From: Ophioceras dolichostomum
Lineage: Eukaryota; Ascomycota; Sordariomycetes; Magnaporthales; Ophioceraceae
DNA length: 64,000 bases
Assembly: GCA_003049485.1 (NCBI GenBank)
Contig: PYST01000068.1
Coordinates: 1 to 64,000, forward strand
Direction: 5' to 3'
The notes beneath the pieces are model-generated. The model was not told where the DNA came from. It searched no databases and saw only the letters and a list, made by a program, of their open reading frames with translations. Of the stretch, positions 34,787-45,322 are shown piece after piece; position 1 is the first letter of the stretch; each line of letters begins with the position of its first letter. Made by a program: the position numbers and the translations under genes.

Positions 34787-36147
34787 CTAGTTCTCCTTGA
34801 CCCTCTTCCCCGGCCTGACCAGCGTGTCGTCCGGCAGCCCGCTCCTCTTTGTCCCGGGAAGGCTGCTCGTCCGGATGTCGTTGTCGTCCTGGCTGACGCG
34901 TCGGTGCGGGTACTCCATCTTGAGGCCCTCGAAGCAGTTGGCGCTGACCCTGTCGCCTGTCGAGAAGAACGGGTGCTGTAGGGCCTGCGCCGCCGTCAGG
35001 CGCTTGACGGGGTCGTAGTCCAGCAGACCCGCCAGGAGCTTGTAGCCCTCTACACCTAGGGACGCCAGCGTTCCCGGCTGCGCGCCCGTCACGGGTGCGG
35101 TGGTGGACCCCTGGGAGATGGTCGAGTAGTACCACTTGTCGAGGTTGGACTGGTGTGACGACACCGATGATGACGATGAGGCCGCTGAGCCGCGGCCGGA
35201 GCCGTAGTGCGACGACTGGTGGTGGTGGCCGTGGTGGCCGTGATGTCCGTGGTGTCCCCCTCCTCCTCCGCCTCCAGGGCCAGACGATAACGGCGGCGTC
35301 AAGCTGTTCAGATCGTTGTACTGCGGCATTTGCACCACCAAAGGCCACCGGTCCTTATTCGGCAGTCCCATGATGTCAACGATCTTCTGCATCTGATTAC
35401 GCTGGAACGGCATCGTCTTCTTGCTGTCCATCTTGGCCTCCTCGCCCTTGAATATCGGCCGCAGCGACAAGAGCTCGGCGAAGATGCAGCCCAGGGCCCA
35501 CATGTCGATGGCGGGCGTGTAGTGGCGGCTGCCTAGTAGCAGCTCGGGGGCACGGTACCATATCGTCACGACAACCTTGTCGCCCGTGAACAGACTCTGC
35601 ATCGGCTTATAGAACAGCCGGGCCAGCCCCAGGTCGCCGATCTTGACCTCGCCGGCGGACGTCACCATGATGTTGGCCGGCTTCAGGTCGCGGTGCAGGA
35701 CCCAGTTGGTGTGCAGGTACTGGCACCCGTTGAGCAGCTGGAACATGATGCTCTTGATGGTGGACGGCGGGATCGGGTGTTTTGGCTGCTGCGTGTGGTG
35801 GTGGATGATCTGCAGGAGGTCGTGCTCGGCGTACTCGAACACCATGTAGATGCACTTATCCTCGAGGATGATCTCCACCAGTCGGATCACGTTGGCGTGG
35901 TTCAGCTCGGAGCAGAGTGCCATCTCGCGCACCGCCGACTGAGAGATGCCCGTGTACGTCACCTGCTCCCCCTCCTTGTCCGGTTTGAATTTCTTGATGG
36001 CGAACTCGCCGCTCTGGCCCTGCCGGCCGATCGCCTTGTACACGCGCCCATATGTTCCACTGCTAATAAAGCCGATGACGCGGTACTTGTCGATAACCCG
36101 GACCTTGGACTGGTATCCTATTGGGCCGGTGCCTCGGTCGGCTGGGT
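34787..36147 (-). CDS. SSN3: Cyclin-dependent kinase SSN3/CDK8 of the Mediator kinase module (main exon)
   Basis: Kinase of the Mediator CDK8 module, a mostly negative regulator of RNA polymerase II transcription in the nucleus. This exon carries the whole kinase domain. It begins after a CACACAG acceptor at 36148 with DPADRGTGPIGYQSKVRVID, then the Gly loop ISSGTYGRVYKA, catalytic Lys in FAIKKFKPDKEGEQ, the C-helix SQSAVREMALCSEL, VLHRDLKPANIM, the DLG metal motif (IGDLGLARLF), VVTIWYRAPELLLG, and the CDK8 hallmark FKGEEAKMDSKKTMPFQRNQM. A Gly/His-rich insert (GHH repeats) splits the C-lobe before LDKWYYSTI, and the protein ends PGKRVKEN. No ATG lies between the acceptor and the preceding in-frame stop, so an upstream exon must supply the start. 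The best candidate is at 37935-38037. Orthology is certain; the N-terminus is open. Confidence 0.93.
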
Positions 36148-37934
36148 CTGTGTGAGAGCCGGGGCGAGTGTTAATGTTAGAGAGACTGGCTAGTTGGACG
36201 ATGCCTTAGATGGGCAGGTAGGTACCTAAGTAGGTATGTGATAGGGAGGGGAGGCAGCAAGCAAGCAAGCAGGCAGGCAGGCAGGCAGGCAAGCAGGCAA
36301 ACTATACGAGGGAAAGGAAAACAGAGGGAGAGGCATGCATTGTGGCTTTCCCTTGAACTGTCGCATCTTGGTGCGTTGACCGGACCGGACCGTCACCGTC
36401 ACCGAGAAAACGTCCAAATCCACCGGAAGGAGGGAAGCGTCCGTCCGGTGGTAGGCCGATCACTCGGCGGCCCCCTGCCTGCCTCGCCCGGCCGGTGTCG
36501 TCGGTATGTCTTCCCCCCGGCGTGACGGCAGGGCGGGCTGGCGTGGTAAGTTCCAGATAAAGCAAAGCGGGCGGGTAGACGAGGAGGTGTGTTTCTACCC
36601 GGAAGACGTAGGAGAAGATAGGAAGAGACAAGGGGGAGGCAGATGAGAACGTCTTATATGAACCAAGTCCTCATGCATCCCCCGTGAGCCAACAAGCCAA
36701 CAAGCCAAACGACAAGCCAACAACACCTTGTGTTTATATGCAGTGCAGGCTGCAGGGGTGGTGGCTCGCGGATGTCGGAGGCCCCGGCCGGGATATCTCA
36801 CGTGCAGGAAAAGCGGGATGGGGTGTCCTGAACGTGAGAGAGAGGGGGGAACGGGGTTATCGAGAGTGACGAGGAGGTGAACAAGAAGAGTGTATCATGG
36901 CCCAGTATGTGTAACGAACGAGGGGGGAGACATCCAATCAGGCTAGGCAGGGGCGACAACGGAAAATTTGCATCAGGGGCTGACAAACGGGCTGTTTAGA
37001 ACATTCGGCAACGAATAAGACGCAAAGATGTCTTAAAGAGGCAGGAACGGGCATTTTAAGACGGACCAGCACAGGACAGGACAATGCAGATCGCTATCGA
37101 CGATTGGTGTAGTGAGTTGTACGTGTGAGCTGGTCTGGTGGTCTTGGGTCTTGTGGTGCTTTTGGTGGCGTCTGATGCAACTTTCAGCGTGCGTCTGTCT
37201 TGCTGGTGGTTCGCCGCACCAGCTGGGTTCCACCAGACACAATGGGGCAGCGCTGGGGCAGCACTGGGAACAGGGGGTGCGTGTGGTGGGTGTGGATTGC
37301 GAGTGGTGGGTGGTCTCAAGCTGGCGCTGAGAATGAAAGAGCGGGGGAAGCTGGCCTTTTTCGTACAGCCATTTCAAAGCCCGTCCAAGCCGTTTGCCCG
37401 CCTATCCCGCAACTCGTGTGAGGCCTAGCTCAGCGCCAAGCTCCAAGCAACCAAGCGGAAGACTGCGGGATACAGCAGAAGAACCAAGTGGAGTTGGAGA
37501 AGGCGGCGGCGAGGCGACCCTGCGTGCTCTCGGTGGCATTGAACTTGGATGACACCTGCCATGCCCAGCCCAGCCTGCCGAAGCTGTGCTGCAATTCGGG
37601 GTGTTTGGGGACTTTATGTCCTCGTAAATCCGTGCCCGACGGATGGTAAGGCCAAGCCCCTTCCACCCCATATGCCCTGGACTGGCTCGCTGGGCCCACG
37701 CCTCCGATGGAATCTTCGGAGAACAAGATGAAAAGAAGAAGAAGAGAGAAATAAAGGAGGAGTGAGAATAGAAAGTGGCGTAGCTAAAAACGGAAAGGAA
37801 ACTGGGAAAGTGCCGAGGAAAGTCACGGAGATTTAAAATTATGGTGCTTGCTTGCTTGTCTGCTTGCTTGCTTTTGCTGTGCTGGACTTCAGACGAAGAC
37901 GATGATGTTGGGCTAGTAGGTGTGTTAAACGTAC
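36148..37934 (-). other. Presumed SSN3 first intron/5' region, no supported gene
   Basis: If the exon at 37935-38037 belongs to SSN3, this is a 1787-base intron with donor GTACGT, a TTAAC branch-like site and acceptor CACACAG. It contains a GCAG/GCAA tetranucleotide repeat at about 36251-36300 and several domain-free frames on both strands. Further small exons inside it cannot be excluded. Confidence 0.4.
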
Positions 37935-38037
37935 CGTCAAATGCGGCCTGTACCCTGCTCTTGATCTGGGGCCTTGCCGATGTCGAGACCGAGCCTGGCC
38001 CGCCAGATGCTCCCGACGGCGGATTCGTGAGGCTCAT
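37935..38037 (-). CDS. SSN3: Candidate first exon of SSN3
   Basis: A 34-codon start, MSLTNPPSGASGGPGS, then IKSRVQAAFD, ending in phase 1 at a consensus GTACGT donor. The first acceptor with the right phase in front of a clearly coding frame on this strand is that of the SSN3 kinase exon. The join gives QAAFDDPADRGTGPIGYQSK and a 487-residue protein, a normal length for fungal SSN3. The distance (about 1.8 kb) is unusual. The exon could instead belong to an unrecognised minus-strand gene or be followed by an additional exon. Confidence 0.5.
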
Positions 38038-40257
38038 CTGCAGATCTGATCTTTCTTCTTCTCAGCCAGCCTCCCTCCCCCTCTCTCTTTCACCGTTCCT
38101 TCACACCGTCTCACTGTCTCACTAATGCGCGGTTTTCTTTTATCCAACCCCTACACTGCAGTCCCGCTTCAGCTTCTGACGTGCAAGCTAAAGTGCACCC
38201 GCCCCACACTCACAGGGAGTTAATGTGTAGGTGCGGGCGGGCGGGATGACAGAGTGATGAGGGGCCTCGAGGGGTGTGCGTCAGTGAGGTTAGTGGTTTG
38301 TCGCGTGCGTTGCGTGCCTGCGTGCCTTGAAACGGGCTGCTCACTCGCTTGCGCTTCTTTGATCACTCACTGCCTGGCTGCTAACCCGCCCAGCGGAGAC
38401 ACGCCAGCTCGATGGGATACCTAAGCAGCTAAGTGGGAAGGAAACCAGCCGAGGAGGGTCTCACGTCGGTCGCTCCGGGGCGAGAGACCACGATATGCAG
38501 AGGGTCCAGAGAGATGGATAGACAGATAGGGGAAAGTCTGACCCACTGGGCTGGGACTGGGAATCGAGAAGAGGGGTCGTTGGGTCTAACGTCGATCGGC
38601 CGGATGGCTGTCTGGTCGGTGTTCTCGAGAATTGCTGTCGCTTGCTGTCGCTCCGGCTACGGAATCGGCACTCCTCCTCCTGAGCCCTGATCCTCCTCTG
38701 TCTTCCTCCTGTTGATGATCGTTTTCCCCCTCTGATGACAGATCACGATCACGCGGCTCACACCAAAAAGGAGGGGGTAAGGCTAGCTATCAGCCGAGCA
38801 GACCCCCAACGCCGGCGCTAAGTAAAAGTGCCCACGTGGGTGTACCCAGGTGTGGAGGCGAGCTTGACGGCTGAGGGTGGTTGGCGGCGGCGATTCAAAT
38901 TGTGGAATGGATGAAATCTTGATCAATCATCATCGGCCTCCTTGCCGCTTCGCCCGTGGTTCTTTCTTTGGATCTCTGCCTTTTTGTTTGCGCGATGATA
39001 CGAAGTGCGTGGAAGGATGGATGGATGGATGGCGTGTACGGGATCAAAGGGACGGACAACGGATGTACATGACATGGATGGATCAGGATCAAAGCAATGG
39101 ATGGATGGACGGGCCTTCGCCTCACCCTGGTTGTAGCCGCGACGGAAAGCTCGGGATTCCGGAATGGGCGCCGTCGCGGCGAGCATGGATGAGATGGATG
39201 ATGAAAGGTGCGGTGGGATAGGACGAAAAGAGATGCGATGAGCGTAATACAGTATATGCAAATAATGCGAAGCCAAAGTGCAATGCGACGCGACGTGATG
39301 CGATGCGATGCGATATAATTTGATACGATGAGAAGAGCTTTCATCCTTTCAGAGACGGGGATGTGGTGAAACTTTGCGCCCGTCCATCTTGTGCGAGAGT
39401 AAAGTCCATGTCGCTTTGCGGCGAGGACTGGAGCGCTGGGACACTACCCCGCACTGGCCGCGTTAAGCACTGTTACAGCGGTACAGCACCTCCATCCAGC
39501 GTATCGATGTGGCGATAAGGATCGCCGGCAGATAGCCTTGCCGCCTCTGCACTTTCCGGGCGAGGAGAAGCTCAACGGAGATAATGTCCAGCAAAGGGGC
39601 ATCAGGACTACCCAAATAAATCAAAAGGGCCCGGTGACTCGGGGTTTGCGGTACTGCGAGTACAAGGGGTGCATAAGGAGTAACTCGGGCATCCACGTCA
39701 GACCCAAGAAAACATGAAGTCTCTTCGCAGAGGTTCTGCATTCCAGATACCGTGAAGATACGCTAAATCGGCGTTGTGTATGTGTCGTCTCTGACACAAC
39801 ACATTGTGAAGGACTTGACGACGCCATACGTAAATGGTCTGGGCACAAATCTAGTCGATAGAGAGGACTAACACGGGAACAGTAGTTCTAGCGGCTCGAG
39901 TGGTGGGCGGGCGCAACCGTTGACGTATCATTGGATTTTTCTTTTCTTCTTGTCTGCCGATGTGATAAAGCTTCCCCTCCTTTTTTGCCCTCTCTCTAAG
40001 AAACTCCAGGCAAAGGCCACTTGATAGGAGGGGGAAAAAACTCCCCGGCGTAATCATTGAATTGGTCGTCATCATCTCGTAACCACCACACCATGCATCT
40101 GAATCGTCCTCGTCCTCGTCCTCGTCTCTCTAACTTGACCGACTCGACTCGACTCGACTTCACAACGCCAGCCAGTCGGCCAGCTAGCCACCGCCCACAT
40201 ACATACACCCTCCCCTTTCTTAAGCCCACCTCACCCAGGATCTCAGTTGCCCAGAGC
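38038..40257. other. Intergenic, no supported gene
   Basis: Between two minus-strand genes. It contains GGAT repeats (about 39015-39110), GATGC repeats (about 39297-39312) and many short domain-free frames. Presumed SSN3 promoter on the left and ARP2 3' region on the right. Confidence 0.5.
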
Positions 40258-41773
40258 TCAGGTTCCTCGCCCCAACTTGAGCAGCGACCTCTTCCCCTCC
40301 TCATCCCACTCCTTCCTCGTGACCCACATCTCCGGCCTTGAGGCCATGATGTTGGCCAGGACCGCCCCTCCCAGGAACACCATGTGCCTCCTGCGTGGAG
40401 GGTCCTCTATCCTGACCTTGAACGTGTCGAACCGCGTCGGGTCCCCCTGCAGGTTCCTGGCCAGCCAGAGCTGCTTCATCTCCTTCTCCAGCCTGGACGG
40501 CAGTCCGGGGTACATGCTGCTCCCGCCGGAGAGCACGATGGCCTTGTACAGCGCGGTGCGCGTGTCCGCGGGCGCCGCGGCGATGGTGTCGAACAGGAAC
40601 TCGCTGATGCCCCTCTCCTCGACGTCGATCAGGTGGGGCTGGAAAAGGCACTCGGGCGCCTCGAACCGTTCCTGCCCGACGCGGATGACGCGTCCGTCGG
40701 GAAGGGTGTAGGTCTCAACAAGGGTGGTGGTCTCCTCGGAGAGCTTCCTGTCGAGCTGCAGGTCGTACGAGACGTAGCACAGCTTCTCCTTGATCTCGCG
40801 CACCGTCTCGAAGTCGGCCGTGCGGTTGAGCGCGTAGCCTCGCCGGGTGAGGAGGGTGATGAGGTTCTTGGTCACGTCGCGGCCGGCGACGTTGAGGCGG
40901 CCGATCAGGTGGTTGAGCACCACGGAGTGGTAGACGGGGACGATGTGGGTGACGCCGTCGCCAGAGTCGACAACGACACCGGAGGCGAGGCCTGGCGGGG
41001 TGAAAGTAGAGGGAGGGGTAGAGAACGTTAGCCGCCAGTGAATGGGGACGGGGAGGAGACGGGACGGATGGCAGCCGCCACAGAGGACAGAGAGTGGGGC
41101 GCAAGATGCCGTGACCTGCGGAGGACTTCGGACACGAAAGACTCACCCTGTGCATACAGAGCAAGTACGGCCTGGATGGCGACGTATACCCCGTCAAACT
41201 CGTACTTCTCCAACATGATCTCGACCATCCGCTCCCGGTTGGAAGTCGGGTTCATGGGTGGCTCTGTGAGCAAGATCTTGCGGCCCCGGGGGTCGATCTG
41301 GAGCTTCTCGTAAAACGTGTAGTCCCACAGCTGCTGCATCTCCTTCCACAGCTTGATGATGCCGTTCTCCATAGGGTACACGATCTCCAGCGCGGCCCTG
41401 TTGTCCGAGGCGTCCTGCCCGCACATGACCGGTTTCAGCTTGGTGTTGTCGGCGCCAGAGGTCTTCTCCTCCGTACGCATCATCGGCTGGCCCACGATCG
41501 AGGGGAACTGGTGCTCCGGGAAGTTCTGGCCGGCGTACCCAACTTTGAGGAAGCCGGTGCCGCCATCGAGTACTGGTAGGACAGGCAAACAAGAATGCCG
41601 GGGTTAGCGATTGGTAGTCGGCGAGATTGTGAGCCAGAGAGTGGGCAAAGGAAGGAGAAGATGGGTTCTGGGGAAGAGGAGTGTGCGAGGCTCTGCGGCG
41701 TAAGGGAAGCAGTTCTTTGTCGGAGAGATGATGGGCGAGTTTACCCACCTATCGGGAGTGAAGTGTTCGCCAT
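40258..41773 (-). CDS. ARP2: Actin-related protein 2 (Arp2/3 complex subunit)
   Basis: Subunit of the Arp2/3 complex, which nucleates branched actin filaments at endocytic patches. The protein is 394 residues in three exons: 41773-41749 (25 bases, MANTSLPI), 41572-41147 and 40991-40258. Introns of 175 and 155 bases are both in phase 1, with donors GTGGGT and GTGAGT. Visible blocks are VLDGGTGFLKVGYAGQNFPEHQFPS (nucleotide-binding loop), NGIIKLWKEMQQLWDYTF, LLTEPPMNPTSNRERM, VYVAIQAVLALYAQG joined to LASGVVVDSGDGVTHIVPVY, LTRRGYALN, VREIKEKLCYVSYD, IVLSGGSSMYPGLPSRLEKE and MVFLGGAVLAN with EMWVTRKEWDEEG at the end. These are Arp2-specific rather than actin. The tiny first exon is predicted from phase and the conserved VLDGGTG start. 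Nothing is missing. Confidence 0.96.
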
Positions 41774-42389
41774 TTTGCGACGAAGGATTTCTAGGGAAGG
41801 CCGACAGGTCAACTGCGCTGCAGTTCGCGTTCGGCCGATCAGGAAAAGATGAAGGTAAAGGGAAGAGGAGCAGTTGCAGCAGCCTTTAATGCTTGAGGAG
41901 GAGGTCAGGAAGACTTGGTGGCCGAGCAGCCGTAGTGATCAGGGTTCTGGACAACGGTGGTAGGATTGGTGGGGTTGCGAAACTGCGTCAGCGTGGGTGA
42001 ATGTGGCTGGGCGGGGAATGAGGCTAGTTATTTGTGGCTTAAGCGTTGGAGGCATAGCACATGACCTTGTGAAAAGGACGGAGCCCCTGAGAGCTCCTGA
42101 TATCTCCAGCTCAGAAAACCATCCGATGAAAATGAACTCGGATACTTGCGATATATACGACGAGAAGAAGCATATGTACATGCGCAACTAAGGCTAATAC
42201 AGCCAGACCTCCCGAGTTTGAAGTCGCTGCTCCGAGCATACCTCAACATATGTGTAGCGATATACCATCCCTTCGGAACGCCGTCTATGAATGATGTAGA
42301 GCTCTGATGAATTTTCCAATCCGTCCGTCCATGCCCCTGCCCCCTTATGACCCTTTTACCACCTTGCATACCAGTCAGCTTGGGCGACG
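41774..42389. promoter_or_regulatory. Spacer with the ARP2 promoter and RIB1 3' region
   Basis: 616 bases between two minus-strand genes, with no coding frame of interest. It should contain the ARP2 promoter and leader. Confidence 0.4.
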
Positions 42390-43939
42390 TCAACTTGGCA
42401 TGGTGCTAGCATCCAGCATATGCCCCATTTTCTCGATCTGCGATGGTTCAAAAGCATAAATCGTTAGTATGGCCGGCGGGAGGTTCCCGTCAAGGGAGGA
42501 TGAACACATAGAGTTTCTCGATCGATAATACTTCGGCTCACCTTCGTTTTGAGATACCCCTCCACCTCCTTACTCCTAAACCCGCCCTTCCCCCTCCACG
42601 AAAGCGGCACCATCGCGACGCGCTCCCTCACCACCACCTCGCGGTTCGGCCCCTCCACGGCGCGGATCTTGTCCGGATTGTTCGTCAGGAGCTTGATCTC
42701 CTGCTGGCCCAGGTCCCGCAGGATGGCCGTGGCTAACCCGTAACTGCGCGCGTCGGCCGGGTGCCGGAGCAGGAGGTTGGCCTCGACCGTGTCGGAGCCC
42801 AGGTCTTGCAGGTTGTATGCTTTGAGCTTCTCGCCCAGCCCTATGCCGCGCCCTTCTTGCCGTAGGTAGATGATGATGCCGCCGCCGGTAGAGGGCGAGT
42901 TGCTGGTCTGCAGGGCCATGAGCCGCGCGGCCTCGTCGAGCTGCTCGCCGCAGTCACACCTGGCCGACCAGGCGGTTTCGCCGGTGTAGCATTCGCTGTG
43001 GATGCGGACGAGTGGCGGCTCTAGAGGTGGCCTTTGTCCGTCTTGTTGTTCTGAGGACTGCCGTGTTGGTTCTGCGCTATTGCCGCTCGTCGTGCGTCCG
43101 GGGTATAATACGCCGGTGTACGCGCCGCGGATCATGCGGTCCATCTCAGTCTCGCCGGGCCGCGGCGCATCGAGGCTTCGGCTGCGGATATTGTTGCCGA
43201 ACACGATCGCCAGATGCTCCTTGTTGTCCGCGTCGTTGGCGTAGAGGTGCAGGAACATCTGCGCGCCCTTCGCGTTGGGGATCACCGTCGGAATCCGCGC
43301 TCGCACCAGGCACTGTACATTGGGCAGAGTCTCCAGTAGCCGCGGCCGTTTCGTACCGCACCCGCCGGAGGGAACACTGCTATCAACAGGCACACCCTGC
43401 GGTACTGTTGTGGCAGAGGATGATGTAGGGGCTGATGTTGTTGGCGTCGAAGTCCCCGGTGTAGATGGCGGGGTGAAGGCCGGGGAGAGGAGCGACGGTG
43501 GTGGCGGTGGCTGGTTGAGGTCTAAGACATCGCGCAAAGAGATAGATGGTTCGGAGGCGATTGGACCGTGGGAATTAGAGTGTGGTAGATGCAAGGTTCG
43601 GGGGACAGCCGCGGCGTCGGCATTTTGGGAATCTAGCAGCGTGGACTCGCCGCCCGGAACGTCGTCGTTGATGGGACCATCGGTTTCTTCAGAGAGCGCA
43701 GGTCGCGTCGGAGGTGAGTAAAAGGACGGTAATTTGCTCGTCTCAGGCCGCCATCCCCTCGTCGTGCTTCCGTTCAGAGAGTGCTCCATTCCTCGAGCTG
43801 GGTGCCAGTAATCCTTCTCGGTGGTCAGCAAGACAAGTCGGCTTCTCCACGGCGCAAATCGCGTTAGGGAAATGTCTCCCTCCGCGCGGTGTCTCTCCAT
43901 AACACAGGACAAGATTTCGTTCGCATGCGTCGCACACAT
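42390..43939 (-). CDS. RIB1: GTP cyclohydrolase II (riboflavin biosynthesis)
   Basis: Zinc enzyme converting GTP to 2,5-diamino-6-ribosylamino-4-pyrimidinone 5'-phosphate, formate and pyrophosphate, the first step of riboflavin synthesis. There are two exons, 43939-42542 and 42437-42390. The 104-base intron has donor GTGAGC and a perfect TACTAAC branch, and the join gives GYLKTKIEKMGHMLDASTMPS. Total length is up to 481 residues. The catalytic core has VRIHSECYTGETAWSARCDCG (zinc cysteines), IIIYLRQEGRGIGLGEKL, AYNLQDLGSDTVEANLLL, YGLATAILRDLG and IKLLTNNPDKI. The N-terminal 200 residues are a Pro/Ser/Thr-rich extension typical of fungal forms. A poorly conserved insert (residues about 285-315) sits before the zinc site. 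In-frame ATGs at 43939, 43900 and 43789 are all possible starts. Identity is secure. Confidence 0.95.
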
Positions 43940-45322
43940 GGTCGGAGACTAGCGGGTACTTTGGGGAAGGAGGACTTTACCTGCAGTTCCACCCTTGCAT
44001 CAACAATCCCGTACTCACTCTCGGGACGGGCTTCGCGAAGGACTTCAGATCAAGCGCCCACTAAAACCCCGAGGATCATTCAGATCTCGCAAACCATTTC
44101 ATTGGAAAAGACCGAGCGACGTACGTGCGAGAGCTTCAAGGGCGCATCAATTGCAAGTTTTGTGGTCGGGAGGGTGTTTGTTCGCGGGACGGCTCGATGC
44201 CCATCGACAAGAGGACGCCAGAGTTATTAGTCAGGGCCATCAACGGATGACAATTGAACTCGTTCGGATCACTGTCAGCAGCTGCTGGCTTCAAGTTCCC
44301 GGCTGGCAGCGTTTTCGCCGAGGTTCCAGTGGGGTCGGCGCCCTGCCGGTGGGCTCCAGGGTGCTAGTTCCCCGCCGCACAGACCTCGCAGAGTGCTGCA
44401 ACCAGCGATCGAGTCGCCTGCCGCGTGCTGGACCAGTACGGACTGACTTCAAGTTACCTGCCTCGTTTGCTCCAAAGAAAGCCATTGAGACTCGCGGCGT
44501 CGTGTATCTCGGTTTGAATGCTTAATTCGAGGTACGACGCGAATTCGCTCCTGAGGATTGGTTGAGGGTTTGGTGATCTCCTGCGGATTCCGCCGTGGTG
44601 GCTTGCCAGTCCCGAATAGCAGGAGCCTGGGTGGTGGTGCTGTATCACAAATCCCGAAAATGGCGCTCGCGGCCCAGATCCGGTGCGCGCATTTGCAGAT
44701 GGCCTTTTTATGCATGGTATTTTCGGCATTGGCCATTGGTATCATCTTTCCGAGCCGCTCTGGACGGGCGGTGTGCCTCGCCCGGCAAGTGCCGATCATG
44801 AGTGAGGAGTACCTACCTCGTGAAGACGGACCGATCAGGGTGCGGCCCCGGTGTTCGGAGAAGCAGCCAGTGTGATGACGTGACGCGACATGGCTGCAAG
44901 CCACCCAGCCACCCCCGACCCCGATCAGCTTCATAACTTAGACTAAACCCTCTGTCAACTATCTGGAGACTGTCAACTATCTGGAGAGGTGAGGGTTTAG
45001 CCCGCTCCCCTTGAAGGCATGGGGCTACTAGATGCCTCAGTCACTTCATGGGACCGAATATGTTACAATTCAAGATGTTCACCCACAAAACAGATAAATC
45101 ATTGTCGTGGCGATTGGGCCAAAGCCAAAGCATCGGGTTACTATAAGTCGAGTGTCGGCCCACAATGAACCATTCCCTTAACTTAATCTCCCCAAAGCAC
45201 TTCTGAAAGCAGTCTGTGAGGCTCACCGGCCAAAAACGACGGGAGGCAAGAGTCGAAGAAAGACTCTTGACTCATTGGGGTCCAACCAGCACGGACGCGA
45301 GGGAGACCAACCCAGGCCTGCG
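43940..45322. other. Intergenic, RIB1 promoter; contains a small repeat-in-stem element
   Basis: No supported gene. Frames at 44449-44934 (minus) and 43995-44525 (plus) have no domain. A compact inverted and direct repeat lies at 44943-45000. Confidence 0.5.
44943..45000. repeat. Tandem 18-bp duplication framed by 10-bp inverted repeats
   Basis: CTAAACCCTC at 44943-44952 pairs with GAGGGTTTAG at 44991-45000. Between them the 18-base unit CTGTCAACTATCTGGAGA occurs twice without a gap (44952-44969 and 44970-44987). Direct reading of the sequence. Confidence 0.85.

Noticed and set aside
36244..36300. GCAG/GCAA tract considered as a CRISPR-like or minisatellite array
   Set aside because: Simple tetranucleotide repeat with no spacers.
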